A stretch of DNA of 64,000 bases, from assembly GCF_035984655.1 (NCBI RefSeq), contig NZ_JAXCHT010000002.1:1-64000 (forward strand). The letters run 5' to 3'. The stretch comes from Actimicrobium sp035984655. GTDB taxonomy: Bacteria; Pseudomonadota; Gammaproteobacteria; Burkholderiales; Burkholderiaceae_D. The position numbers were made by a program, and so were the translations under genes. Below are positions 34,037 through 42,749 of this stretch, piece by piece. Each line of letters opens with the position of its first letter. Position 1 is the stretch's first letter. The notes under the pieces were generated by a model that worked only from the letters and a program-made list of their open reading frames with translations, was not told where the DNA came from and did no database searches.

Positions 34037-35053
34037 ATGTCGTTCAAGACGCTGGTTCCCACATTCTTCACTGCCATCGCGCTATTGAGCGCGCTACCGG
34101 TGGCACACGCAGCCGATGTCTCGCTGCTCAACGTCTCCTACGATCCGACCCGCGAGTTCTACCAGGACATCAACCAGTCCTTTGCCAAACAATGGCTGGC
34201 CAAGACCGGCGACAAGCTCAGCGTCAAGCAGTCGCATGGCGGCTCGGGCAAGCAGGCGCGGGCGGTGATTGACGGCCTGGATGCCGATGTCGTCACGCTG
34301 GCGCTGGCCTATGACATCGACGCCATCGCCGAACGCGGCCTGTTGCCGGCCGACTGGCAAAAGCGCCTGCCGCACCACAGCGCGCCCTACACCTCGACCA
34401 TCGTGTTCCTGGTCCGCAAGGGCAACCCGAAAGGCATCAAGGATTGGAGCGACCTGATCAAGCCGGGCGTGGCGGTGATCACGCCAAATCCGAAGACATC
34501 CGGTGGCGCCCGCTGGAATCATCTGGCGGCGTGGGGCTATGCCCTCAAGCAACCGGGCGGCAGTGAAGCCAGCGCGCGTGAATTCCTCGGCAAGCTGTAC
34601 AAGAATGTGCCGGTGCTCGACTCCGGCGCGCGCGGCGCCACCACCACATTCGTGGAACGCGGCATTGGCGATGTGCTGATTGCGTGGGAAAACGAAGCCC
34701 TGCTGGCGATCAAGGAACTCGGTCCCGACAAGGTTGAAATCGTGGCGCCGCCGTTAAGCATCCTGGCCGAACCGCCGGTTGCCGTGGTCGACAAGGTAGT
34801 CGACAAGCACGGCACCCGCAAGGTAGCCGAAGCCTATCTGCAGTTTCTCTATACCGAAGAGGGGCAGAGCATCGCTGCGAAGCATTATTACCGGCCCACT
34901 TCCGAAGCTGCGCTGAAGAAATTCGCCGGACAGTTCCCCAAAGTCCAGTTGCTGACCATCGACGAGGTCGCTGGCGGCTGGACCAAGGCGCAGAAAACGC
35001 ACTTTGCCGATGGTGGGGTGTTCGACCAGATCTATCAGCCCGCCCGCAAATAA
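34037..35053 (+). CDS. sbp: Periplasmic sulfate-binding protein
   Basis: 338 aa from ATG 34037, with GAGGAG upstream. The signal peptide is FFTAIALLSALPVAHA. Family markers are SYDPTREFYQDINQSF, KQSHGGSGKQARAVIDGL, the LALAYDIDAIAERGLL segment, PNPKTSGGARWNHLAAWGYAL and ITFVERGIGDVLIAWENE-like TTFVERG. It captures sulfate for the CysTWA ABC transporter. Unusually its permease and ATPase genes are about 5 kb away, beyond the ssu genes. It begins a + strand series through cysB. Confidence 0.93.
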   Translation: MSFKTLVPTFFTAIALLSALPVAHAADVSLLNVSYDPTREFYQDINQSFAKQWLAKTGDKLSVKQSHGGSGKQARAVIDGLDADVVTLALAYDIDAIAERGLLPADWQKRLPHHSAPYTSTIVFLVRKGNPKGIKDWSDLIKPGVAVITPNPKTSGGARWNHLAAWGYALKQPGGSEASAREFLGKLYKNVPVLDSGARGATTTFVERGIGDVLIAWENEALLAIKELGPDKVEIVAPPLSILAEPPVAVVDKVVDKHGTRKVAEAYLQFLYTEEGQSIAAKHYYRPTSEAALKKFAGQFPKVQLLTIDEVAGGWTKAQKTHFADGGVFDQIYQPARK

Positions 35054-35080
35054 GCAGCTACAACCGCATTGGAAAACCGC

Positions 35081-35671
35081 ATGAATATCCTGTTAATCGC
35101 CGGCAGTCCGACCGTCCCGTCACGTTCGACCCGACTGCTCCATCACGTTGGCGACAAGCTTGCCTTGCTCGGTCACCGGATCGACAAATTGCAGGTGCGT
35201 GATCTGCCGGCGCAGGCGTTGATGCACGGGGATTTTGCGAATCTCGATCTGAATGTTGCGCGCTCGCGGGTCGAGCATGCCGACGCGGTGGTGATTGCCA
35301 CGCCGGTCTACAAGGCTTCCTACAGTGGCTTGCTGAAAGCCTTTCTGGACATCCTGCCGCAAACCGCGCTGGCCGGAAAACTGATCCTGCCGCTGGCCAC
35401 GGGCGGCAGCCAGTCCCACATGCTGGCGCTTGATTATGCATTGCGTCCGGTGCTGTCGTCGCTGGCGGCGCGGCATATCCTGCCGAGCATCTATGCGACC
35501 GACGCACAGGTTGTCTGGGCCATCGAGCAGGGCCTGACGCTCGATGCCGACATCGCCAAGCGGGTCGCCGAAGGTGTCACGCATCTCGCCGGCAGCCTGG
35601 CGCGAATGCATAGCGTCGTCACACCGGATTTCGCGCCGGTGCATTTCTCACAGGTTCAGTACAGCGGCTGA
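35081..35671 (+). CDS. ssuE: NAD(P)H-dependent FMN reductase
   Basis: 196 aa. The flavodoxin-like FMN site is LIAGSPTVPSRSTRLL; VVIATPVYKASYSGLLKAFLDIL and LPLATGGSQSHMLALDYAL are SsuE hallmarks. It supplies reduced FMN to the SsuD monooxygenase. It is the first gene of the ssuEADCBF module; the ATG at 35081 is preferred over a TTG four codons upstream. It comes 27 bp after sbp, so the two may share a transcript. Confidence 0.94.
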   Translation: MNILLIAGSPTVPSRSTRLLHHVGDKLALLGHRIDKLQVRDLPAQALMHGDFANLDLNVARSRVEHADAVVIATPVYKASYSGLLKAFLDILPQTALAGKLILPLATGGSQSHMLALDYALRPVLSSLAARHILPSIYATDAQVVWAIEQGLTLDADIAKRVAEGVTHLAGSLARMHSVVTPDFAPVHFSQVQYSG

Positions 35672-35756
35672 ACCCGGCACTTCCCGATGTTCACACAGCC
35701 GCGCGCGTCGCGACGGGGGATTGCTTTGCCAACCCATTATCGATCGAGGACCAGAC

Positions 35757-36728
35757 ATGCACGTCATCAATAAGAAACGCACCGACAAACGCCGCACCCT
35801 GGGATTGTTGTCGGCCACCGCCATGGCGGCGATGCTGCCCGCCTGGAGCAGCGCGAAGGACAAGAATGTGCTGCGCATCGGCTTTCAGAAATACGGAACG
35901 CTGACCCTGCTCAAGGCGCGCGGCATGCTCGAAACACGGCTGGCGCAACAGGGCGTGGATGTGAAATGGACCGAATTTGCGGCCGGCCCGGTGCTGCTGG
36001 AGGCGCTCAATGTGGGCAGCATCGACTACGGCACCGTCGGCGAAGCGCCGCCGATTTTTGCCCAGGCCGCCAGCGCCGATCTGGTGTACGTCGCCAACGA
36101 ACCACCCGCGCCGCTGGCCGAAGCGATCATCGTGCCGAAGGGATCGACGATCAGCTCGGTCGCGGCCCTGAAGGGCAAGAAGATCGCGCTCAACAAAGGC
36201 TCGAACGTGCACTACCTGTTGCTGAGGGCGCTGGAAAACGCCGGCGTGGCGTATGCCGACGTACAGACGATTTTTCTGCCGCCAGCGGATGCCCGCGCCG
36301 CGTTCGAGCGTGGCAGTGTCGATGCCTGGGTGATCTGGGATCCGTTCCTGGCCGCTGCCGAACGGCAGCTTGGCGCGCGCATTCTGGCGGATGGCAAGGG
36401 ACTGGTCAGCAACCACCAGTTCTTCCTCGCAGCCCGGCCCTATGCCGAAAAAAACCCGGAGGTGCTGCGCGCCGTGCTGGAGGAGCTGGCCAAGGTGGAT
36501 GCCTGGGGCAAGCAGAATCCGAAGGAGGTCGCTGCGTTGCTGTCGAGCCAGATCGGCCTCGAACCAGCCATCGTCGAGCTGGCCACCGGGCGCTATGCGT
36601 TCGGCGTGCAGCCCATCACGCCCGAGGTGCTCAATGAACAGCAGAAGATCGCCGACGCCTTCGCCAACCTGAAACTGATCCCGAAAAAAATCAAGGTGCA
36701 CGACGCGGTGCTGGCCACCCGGTCGTAA
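35757..36728 (+). CDS. ssuA: Aliphatic sulfonate ABC transporter, binding protein
   Basis: 323 aa. The N-terminal signal has a Tat-like basic patch (KKRTDKRRTLGLLSATAMAA), although a full twin-Arg motif is only loosely matched. The body is a periplasmic SsuA fold: VLRIGFQKYGTLTLLKARG, VKWTEFAAGPVLLEALNVGSID, GTVGEAPPIFAQAA, GKKIALNKGSNVHYLLL and DAWVIWDPFLAAAER. It binds alkanesulfonates for SsuBC. A GAGGA site stands 10 nt before the ATG. Confidence 0.94.
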   Translation: MHVINKKRTDKRRTLGLLSATAMAAMLPAWSSAKDKNVLRIGFQKYGTLTLLKARGMLETRLAQQGVDVKWTEFAAGPVLLEALNVGSIDYGTVGEAPPIFAQAASADLVYVANEPPAPLAEAIIVPKGSTISSVAALKGKKIALNKGSNVHYLLLRALENAGVAYADVQTIFLPPADARAAFERGSVDAWVIWDPFLAAAERQLGARILADGKGLVSNHQFFLAARPYAEKNPEVLRAVLEELAKVDAWGKQNPKEVAALLSSQIGLEPAIVELATGRYAFGVQPITPEVLNEQQKIADAFANLKLIPKKIKVHDAVLATRS

Positions 36729-36756
36729 GCGTCGCCGTCTACTGAAAGGAACCGCA

Positions 36757-37911
36757 ATGAGTTTGAATGTTTTCTGGTTTTTACCGACCCATGGCGACAG
36801 CCGCTATCTGGGCACCACGCATGGCGCGCGCGTGGTGGATTTCGATTATCTGCAGCAGATCGCAGTGGCTGCCGACACGCTCGGCTACGACGGCGCGTTG
36901 CTGCCGACCGGACGCTCCTGCGAAGACGCCTGGGTCACCGCCGCCAGTCTGATCGGCGCGACCAAACAGCTGAAGTTTCTGGTCGCGGTGCGGCCCGGAC
37001 TGAGCCAGCCAGGTCTGGCGGTGCGCATGGCGGCCACCTTCGACCGGCTGTCGAAAGGACGCTTGCTGGTCAATGTCGTCACCGGCGGCGACGAAGCCGA
37101 ACTGGCTGCCGACGGCTTGTGGGCCGACCATGCCGAACGCTATGAGATTACTGACGAGTTCCTGAAAATCTGGCGCGCCTCGCTGGCCGGCGAGGGTGGC
37201 GACGGCGGTTTCGATTTCGACGGCAAGCACCTCAAGGTCAAGGGTGCGAAGACCTTGTATCCGCCGGTGCAGAAGCCCTATCCGCCGCTGTATTTCGGTG
37301 GCTCGTCGCCGGCTGCGCATGAGCTGGCTGCGGCACAGGTCGATGTTTATCTGACCTGGGGTGAACCACCCGCCGCAGTGGCCGAAAAGATCGCCGACAT
37401 GCGCGCCCGCGCCGCCAGGCACGGCCGCACGCTGCGCTTTGGCATCCGCCTGCACGTGATCGTGCGCGAGACCAATGAAGCGGCCTGGAAAGCGGCCGAA
37501 GAATTGATCAGCCATGTCGATGATGACGTCATCGCGCGGGCCCAGTCGGCCTTTGCCAAAATGGATTCGGAAGGACAGCGCCGCATGTCCGCGCTGCACG
37601 GTGGCCGCCGCGACAAGCTGGAAGTGTCGCCCAATCTGTGGGCCGGCGTCGGCCTGGTGCGCGGCGGCGCCGGCACGGCGCTGGTTGGCGACGGCGCCAC
37701 CGTCGCGGCGCGCATGCAGGAATACGCTGCGCTCGGCATCGACACCTTCATCCTGTCCGGCTATCCGCATCTGGAAGAGTCGTATCGCTTCGCCGAGCTG
37801 GTGTTTCCGTTGCTGGGCAAGGGCAAGCCGGCCAGCACCGACCAAAGCCTGACCGGGCCGTTCGGTGAAGTGGTCGCCAACGGCTACTACCCGAAAGCGT
37901 CGCAGAGCTGA
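36757..37911 (+). CDS. ssuD: FMNH2-dependent alkanesulfonate monooxygenase
   Basis: 384 aa, matching SsuD (about 380). It is a luciferase-like TIM barrel that cleaves C1-C14 alkanesulfonates to sulfite and aldehyde using FMNH2 from SsuE. Seen are NVFWFLPTHGDSRYLGT, ALLPTGRSCEDAW with the active-site Cys, LKFLVAVRPGLSQPGLAVRM and VNVVTGGDEAELAADG. Also present are FGGSSPAAHELAA and the ending YRFAELVFPLL. The gene overlaps ssuC by one base (TGATG). Confidence 0.97.
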   Translation: MSLNVFWFLPTHGDSRYLGTTHGARVVDFDYLQQIAVAADTLGYDGALLPTGRSCEDAWVTAASLIGATKQLKFLVAVRPGLSQPGLAVRMAATFDRLSKGRLLVNVVTGGDEAELAADGLWADHAERYEITDEFLKIWRASLAGEGGDGGFDFDGKHLKVKGAKTLYPPVQKPYPPLYFGGSSPAAHELAAAQVDVYLTWGEPPAAVAEKIADMRARAARHGRTLRFGIRLHVIVRETNEAAWKAAEELISHVDDDVIARAQSAFAKMDSEGQRRMSALHGGRRDKLEVSPNLWAGVGLVRGGAGTALVGDGATVAARMQEYAALGIDTFILSGYPHLEESYRFAELVFPLLGKGKPASTDQSLTGPFGEVVANGYYPKASQS

Positions 37912-38693
37912 TGAGGGCGCGCGCATTATTTTCCGGCCGCACGGCGCAGGCACTGGCGCCGTGGGCGGTGCCGCTGCTGTTGCTGGTCGGCTGGCAGATT
38001 GCCGCGCAAAACGGCTGGCTGTCGAGCCGGATCCTGCCCGCGCCGCTGGCGGTGGCGCGCGCCTTCTGGACCCTGACGGCCAGCGGCGAACTGTTCACGC
38101 ACCTGCAAAAAAGCCTGTGGCGCGCCACCGCCAGCTTCGCCATCGGCGGCGGACTGGGACTCTTGCTGGGCCTGTTGACCGGTACCTTCAAGAGCGCCGA
38201 GACGCTGCTCGATACCTCGTTGCAGATGTTGCGCAACATTCCGGCGCTGGCCCTGATTCCGCTGGTGATCTTGTGGTTCGGCATCGACGAATGGTCGAAG
38301 CTGTTTCTGGTGTCGATCGGCGTATTTTTTCCGGTCTACCTGAACACCTTTCACGGCATTCGCTCGGTCGATCCCGGTTTGATCGAAATGGCCAGGAGCT
38401 ACGGACTGTCCGGCTGGCCGCTGTATCGCGACGTGATCCTGCCGGGCGCGTTGCCATCGATTCTGGTCGGGGTGCGCTTTTCGCTCGGGTTGGTGTGGGT
38501 GCTGCTGATCGTTGCGGAAACCATTTCCGCACAGTCGGGGATCGGCTTCATGACCATGAATGCGCGTGAATTCCTGCAGACCGATATCGTGCTGGTCGGC
38601 ATTCTGCTGTACGCCTTGCTGGGCAAGCTGGCCGATGGATTGTCGCGGGCGCTGGAACGGTTCTGGTTGCGCTGGCACCCGGCCTATCAATAG
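37911..38693 (+). CDS. ssuC: Aliphatic sulfonate ABC transporter, permease
   Basis: 260 aa, with six membrane helices and the BPD-transport EAA loop (EMARSYGLSGWPLYRDVILPGALPSILVG). It lies in the inner membrane and forms the channel for SsuA-delivered sulfonates. The start overlaps the ssuD stop and the ssuB gene begins 9 bp later. Confidence 0.95.
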   Translation: MRARALFSGRTAQALAPWAVPLLLLVGWQIAAQNGWLSSRILPAPLAVARAFWTLTASGELFTHLQKSLWRATASFAIGGGLGLLLGLLTGTFKSAETLLDTSLQMLRNIPALALIPLVILWFGIDEWSKLFLVSIGVFFPVYLNTFHGIRSVDPGLIEMARSYGLSGWPLYRDVILPGALPSILVGVRFSLGLVWVLLIVAETISAQSGIGFMTMNAREFLQTDIVLVGILLYALLGKLADGLSRALERFWLRWHPAYQ

Positions 38694-38702
38694 GAGCTGA
38701 CC

Positions 38703-39521
38703 ATGCAGTCCAATTTGCTCGAACAGACCGAAGTACGCCACGCATCCGACCGGCGCGGCGTGCCCATCCGGGTGCAGGCGTTGTCGAAAGCCTTCGCCGG
38801 CCGCACCGTGTTGGCGGCAGTCGACCTGCATGTCGCCGCCGGCGAGTTCGTGGCGGTGGTCGGACGCAGCGGCTGCGGCAAAAGCACGCTGTTGCGCCTG
38901 ATTGCCGGACTTGATCGCGCCGATCACGGCGAGGTCGTGGTCGACGGCGATGCCGAAGTGCGCATCATGTTTCAGGAAGCCCGACTGCTGCCATGGAAGT
39001 CGGTGCAGCAGAACGTTGCGCTTGGCTTGCCGCGCAGGTCACGACACGCGCTGGAGGCGCTGGAACAGGTCGGACTGGCATCGCGTGCCGGCGACTGGCC
39101 TGCAGTGTTGTCAGGCGGCCAGCGTCAGCGGGTGGCGCTGGCCAGGGCGCTGGTGCACGAACCCGATCTGTTGCTGCTCGACGAGCCACTCGGTGCGCTC
39201 GATGCCCTGACCCGCATCGAGATGCAGCAGTTGATCGAGTCGCTCTGGCGCGAGCGCCAGTTCACAGCGGTGCTGGTCACGCACGACGTGCAGGAGGCGA
39301 TTGCCCTGGCCGATCGGGTGGTGCTGATCGAGGACGGCCGCATCACGCTCGATCTGGCGGTGTCGCTGGCGCGTCCGCGTTCGCGTGGCGATGCGGCGTT
39401 TGCCGCACTTGAAGCGCACATTCTGTCGCGGCTGTTGCAGCATCCGGCGGCCGCGGATGCCCGGCCGTTAGCTATTGACGTGCCATTAAAACCGTTCAGC
39501 CAACTCGGCTGGGCAATCTGA
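38703..39521 (+). CDS. ssuB: Aliphatic sulfonate ABC transporter, ATPase
   Basis: 272 aa. Walker A is GRSGCGKST, the Q-loop is FQEARLLPWK, the signature LSGGQRQRVALARAL, Walker B LLLLDEPLGALDAL and the H-loop VTHDVQEAI. It energises SsuC. A short C-terminal extension follows the ABC core, as in other SsuB proteins. Confidence 0.95.
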   Translation: MQSNLLEQTEVRHASDRRGVPIRVQALSKAFAGRTVLAAVDLHVAAGEFVAVVGRSGCGKSTLLRLIAGLDRADHGEVVVDGDAEVRIMFQEARLLPWKSVQQNVALGLPRRSRHALEALEQVGLASRAGDWPAVLSGGQRQRVALARALVHEPDLLLLDEPLGALDALTRIEMQQLIESLWRERQFTAVLVTHDVQEAIALADRVVLIEDGRITLDLAVSLARPRSRGDAAFAALEAHILSRLLQHPAAADARPLAIDVPLKPFSQLGWAI

Positions 39522-39543
39522 TTCATTCACCCAAGGAGCAAGC

Positions 39544-39759
39544 ATGAGCATTCAGGCCATCAACGTACGGAATCAATTTCGCGGAAAAATCAAGGCCATC
39601 ATCGAAGGTCCGGTGGTCTCGGAAGTCGATGTCGAGACGCCGGCTGGCATCGTCACGTCGGTCATCACCACGCGTTCGGTCAAGGACCTGGCGCTGGAAA
39701 TCGGCACCGAAGTGGTTGCGCTGGTCAAGGCCACCGAGGTGTCGATCGCCAAGCTGTAG
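39544..39759 (+). CDS. ssuF: Molbindin/TOBE-domain protein
   Basis: 71 aa, a single Mop/TOBE domain (NVRNQFRGKIKAIIEGPVVS, VTSVITTRSVKDLALEIGTE, VALVKATEVSIAKL). It sits directly after ssuB as in the ssuEADCBF operon of Pseudomonas putida, where SsuF is needed for growth on sulfonates. It binds oxyanions such as molybdate, and its exact part in sulfonate use is unresolved. AAGGAG precedes the ATG by 8 nt. Confidence 0.9.
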   Translation: MSIQAINVRNQFRGKIKAIIEGPVVSEVDVETPAGIVTSVITTRSVKDLALEIGTEVVALVKATEVSIAKL

Positions 39760-39773
39760 GTTGCGGGCAGGTC

Positions 39774-39799
39774 GCGCTGGCGCTGCATTGCGCCAGCGC
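39774..39799. other. Perfect 10-bp hairpin between ssuF and cysT
   Basis: GCGCTGGCGC and GCGCCAGCGC separated by a 6-nt loop, starting 14 bp after the ssuF stop. No T-run follows, so it may be a factor-assisted terminator, a processing site or an mRNA stabiliser. It divides the ssu genes from cysTWA. Confidence 0.65.
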
Positions 39800-39902
39800 A
39801 CCATATGCCAAATCCAACTAAGGACATGCGCAAAGAATCGTTCTAGTTATTACTTTCATGGCTGACTATGGCGCCTTACCCATTGAATATGTAATAACGA
39901 AG

Positions 39903-40772
39903 ATGCCAACGTCCTCCGCCATCGCTGTCCCCATCGACCGCGCATCTCCGTTTCGCGTGCTGCCGGGTTTCCATTTGTCGCTCGGCTTCACCGTCCTGTA
40001 CCTCAGCCTGATCGTGCTGCTGCCTTTGTCGGCGGTGTTCCTGAAGACCTTCGGCATGACGTGGGAGGCATTCTGGAGCGCGATCAGTTCGGAGCGTGTG
40101 GTGGCGTCATATCAATTGAGCTTTGGCGCCTCGCTGATTGGCGCACTGCTCAACGTGGTGTTTGGCGGCATCGTCGCATGGGTACTGGTGCGCTACGAAT
40201 TCCCCGGCAAGAAGATCATCGATGCGCTGGTCGACTTGCCGTTTGCGTTGCCCACTGCGGTGGCCGGCATTGCGCTCACGGCGCTGTATTCGTCGCATGG
40301 CTGGCTGGGCCAGTACCTGGAACAGATCGGCATCAAGGTGGCATTCACTCCGCTTGGTGTGGTCGTGGCACTGACATTCATTGGCTTGCCGTTTGTTGTG
40401 CGCACCGTGCAGCCCGTGCTGGAAGACGCCGAACGCGAACTGGAAGAGGCCGCCGCCAGCCTCGGCGCATCGCGCTGGCAGACCTTCATGCGGGTGGTGC
40501 TGCCGACCATCGCGCCGGCGCTGCTGACCGGCTTTGCGCTGGCCTTCGCGCGCGCCACCGGCGAATACGGTTCGGTGATTTTCATCGCCGGCAACATGCC
40601 GATGGTGTCCGAGATCACGCCACTGTTCATCATCACCAAACTCGAACAATACGACTACGCCGGTGCCACCGCGATTGCGGTGGTGATGCTGTCGGTGTCG
40701 TTTGCCTTGCTGTTGACGATCAACCTGTTGCAAGCCTGGACCCGCAAGCGCGGCCAGGCGGAAAGAAGCTGA
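39903..40772 (+). CDS. cysT: Sulfate ABC transporter permease CysT (CysU)
   Basis: 289 aa from ATG 39903 (the frame extends 15 codons upstream). Six membrane helices and the EAA motif (EEAAASLGASRWQTFMRVVLPTIAPALLTG) are visible, with YEFPGKKIIDALVDLPFALPTAVAGI typical of CysT/CysU. It pairs with CysW, whose gene starts 1 bp after the stop. Confidence 0.94.
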   Translation: MPTSSAIAVPIDRASPFRVLPGFHLSLGFTVLYLSLIVLLPLSAVFLKTFGMTWEAFWSAISSERVVASYQLSFGASLIGALLNVVFGGIVAWVLVRYEFPGKKIIDALVDLPFALPTAVAGIALTALYSSHGWLGQYLEQIGIKVAFTPLGVVVALTFIGLPFVVRTVQPVLEDAERELEEAAASLGASRWQTFMRVVLPTIAPALLTGFALAFARATGEYGSVIFIAGNMPMVSEITPLFIITKLEQYDYAGATAIAVVMLSVSFALLLTINLLQAWTRKRGQAERS

Positions 40773-40773
40773 C

Positions 40774-41673
40774 ATGACTGCAACTGCCTTGCCTGTCGAC
40801 GCGGCACGCCCGCGCGGCGAGCCGATCCCGGTCATCGCCGCCACCCTGGAGCCGGACTGGGTGCGCTACCTGCTCATTGGCATCGCGCTGGCTTTCCTGA
40901 CGCTGTTTCTGTTCGTGCCGCTGGCGGCCGTGTTTGCCGAGGCTCTCAAGAAGGGCTGGCATACCTGGCTGATGGCGGTGATCGAACCGGATGCCTTGTC
41001 GGCAATCCGCCTGACGCTGCTGATTGCCTTGATCGCCGTGCCGTTGAATCTGGTGTTCGGAGTCGCTGCAGCGTGGACCATCGCCAAGTTCGAATTCCGC
41101 GGCAAGAATATTTTGCTGACGCTGATCGACCTGCCATTCTCGGTCTCGCCGGTGATCTCGGGCCTGATTTACGTGCTGATCTTTGGCGCCCAGGGCTGGT
41201 TCGGCCCGTGGCTGCGCGAGCACGACATCAAGATTCTGTTTGCCGTGCCGGGCATGGTGCTGGCGACGATTTTCGTGACCTTTCCGTTTGTCGCGCGCGA
41301 GCTGATTCCGCTGATGCAGTCGCAGGGCAGCGAGGAAGAAGAGGCCGCGCTGGTGCTCGGCGCCTCGGGCTGGAAGACCTTCTGGCATGTGACGCTGCCG
41401 AATATCAAATGGGGCCTGCTGTATGGCGTGATCCTCTGCAATGCGCGGGCCATGGGCGAGTTCGGCGCCGTGTCGGTGGTGTCCGGGCACATTCGCGGCG
41501 AGACCAACACGATTCCGCTGCAGGTCGAGATTCTCTACAACGAATACAACTTTGTCGCCGCCTTTGCGGTGGCGTCATTGCTGGCCTTGCTGGCACTGGT
41601 GACGCTGGCATTGAAATCCTTCATCGAATGGCGTTTGCGCGAAAGCGGCGCCCAACTGCACGGGGTACATTGA
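40774..41673 (+). CDS. cysW: Sulfate ABC transporter permease CysW
   Basis: 299 aa, with six membrane helices and the EAA loop EEEAALVLGASGWKTFWHVTLPNIKWGLLYG. AKFEFRGKNILLTLIDLPFSVSPVISGL and RAMGEFGAVSVVSGHIRGETNTIPL are CysW-specific stretches. It forms the sulfate/thiosulfate channel with CysT. cysA begins 2 bp after the stop. Confidence 0.95.
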   Translation: MTATALPVDAARPRGEPIPVIAATLEPDWVRYLLIGIALAFLTLFLFVPLAAVFAEALKKGWHTWLMAVIEPDALSAIRLTLLIALIAVPLNLVFGVAAAWTIAKFEFRGKNILLTLIDLPFSVSPVISGLIYVLIFGAQGWFGPWLREHDIKILFAVPGMVLATIFVTFPFVARELIPLMQSQGSEEEEAALVLGASGWKTFWHVTLPNIKWGLLYGVILCNARAMGEFGAVSVVSGHIRGETNTIPLQVEILYNEYNFVAAFAVASLLALLALVTLALKSFIEWRLRESGAQLHGVH

Positions 41674-41675
41674 GC

Positions 41676-42746
41676 ATGGCTATCGAAGTCAGGAACATCC
41701 ACAAGGCCTTCGGCAATTTCGTTGCCCTCGACAACGTCTCGCTGAATTTTCCGGCCGGTGAGCTAACCGCGCTGCTGGGACCGTCAGGCTGCGGCAAGAC
41801 CACGCTGTTGCGCATCATTGCCGGGCTCGAACGCCCCGACCGCGGGCAGGTGCTGCTCGACGGCGCCGACGCCTCCGACCGTCATGTGCGCGAGCGCCAG
41901 GTCGGCTTCGTGTTTCAGCACTACGCGCTGTTCAAGCACATGAGCGTGTTCGAGAACATCGCCTTTGGCTTGCGCGTCAAGCCGCGCAGCGTGCGGCCAA
42001 GCGAAGCGCAGATCAAGACCAAGGTCATGCAATTGCTGGAGCTGGTGCAGCTGGACTGGCTGGCCGATCGCTTTCCGCCGCAGCTCTCGGGCGGACAGCG
42101 GCAACGCATTGCGCTGGCGCGGGCGCTGGCGGTGGAGCCACGCGTGCTGCTGCTCGATGAGCCATTCGGCGCGCTCGACGCCAAGGTGCGCAAGGAGCTG
42201 CGCCGCTGGTTGCGACGGCTGCATGACGAACTGCAGGTGACCAGCATTTTCGTCACGCACGATCAGGAAGAGGCGCTTGAAGTGGCCGATCAGATCGTGG
42301 TCATGAACAAGGGTGTGGTCGAGCAGATCGGCGCACCGGACGCGGTCTACAACCATCCGGCGTCACCGTTCGTGTACGGATTTCTGGGCAACGTCAATCT
42401 GTTCCATGGGCGGGTGCATGAGGGCGTGCTTGATGCCGGCGGGATTCGCTTCGATGCGCCCGATCACGCCGGCGCACAGGATGCGGCGGGAGTCGGCTTC
42501 GTGCGTCCGCACGATATCGAGATTGATCGCTATGCGCCCGGCGCCGAAGGCATCATCGTGCAATTGCGCCACGCCCATGCAATCGGCCCGCTGGCCCAGC
42601 TCGATCTGGAACGCGAGGACAACGGCGAGATGATCGAGGCGGTCATGTCGAACGAACGCTTCACGCAACTGAAACTGACCGACGGTGAAACGCTGGTGGT
42701 GCGGCCCAAACGGCTGCAGGTATTTGTCAACAATGAGGCGCCCTGA
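41676..42746 (+). CDS. cysA: Sulfate ABC transporter ATPase CysA
   Basis: 356 aa from ATG 41676. A longer frame runs upstream, but it lies within cysW. Walker A is GPSGCGKTT, the Q-loop FQHYALFKHM, the signature LSGGQRQRIALARAL, Walker B LLLDEPFGALDAK and the H-loop VTHDQEEAL. A C-terminal TOBE-like regulatory region (about 240-356) has the VGFVRPHDIEIDRY stretch of CysA. Confidence 0.96.
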   Translation: MAIEVRNIHKAFGNFVALDNVSLNFPAGELTALLGPSGCGKTTLLRIIAGLERPDRGQVLLDGADASDRHVRERQVGFVFQHYALFKHMSVFENIAFGLRVKPRSVRPSEAQIKTKVMQLLELVQLDWLADRFPPQLSGGQRQRIALARALAVEPRVLLLDEPFGALDAKVRKELRRWLRRLHDELQVTSIFVTHDQEEALEVADQIVVMNKGVVEQIGAPDAVYNHPASPFVYGFLGNVNLFHGRVHEGVLDAGGIRFDAPDHAGAQDAAGVGFVRPHDIEIDRYAPGAEGIIVQLRHAHAIGPLAQLDLEREDNGEMIEAVMSNERFTQLKLTDGETLVVRPKRLQVFVNNEAP

Positions 42747-42749
42747 ATC

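Noticed and set aside
41073..41675. Long upstream extension of cysA
   Set aside because: It overlaps cysW and lacks ABC features; ATG 41676 gives the normal CysA start.
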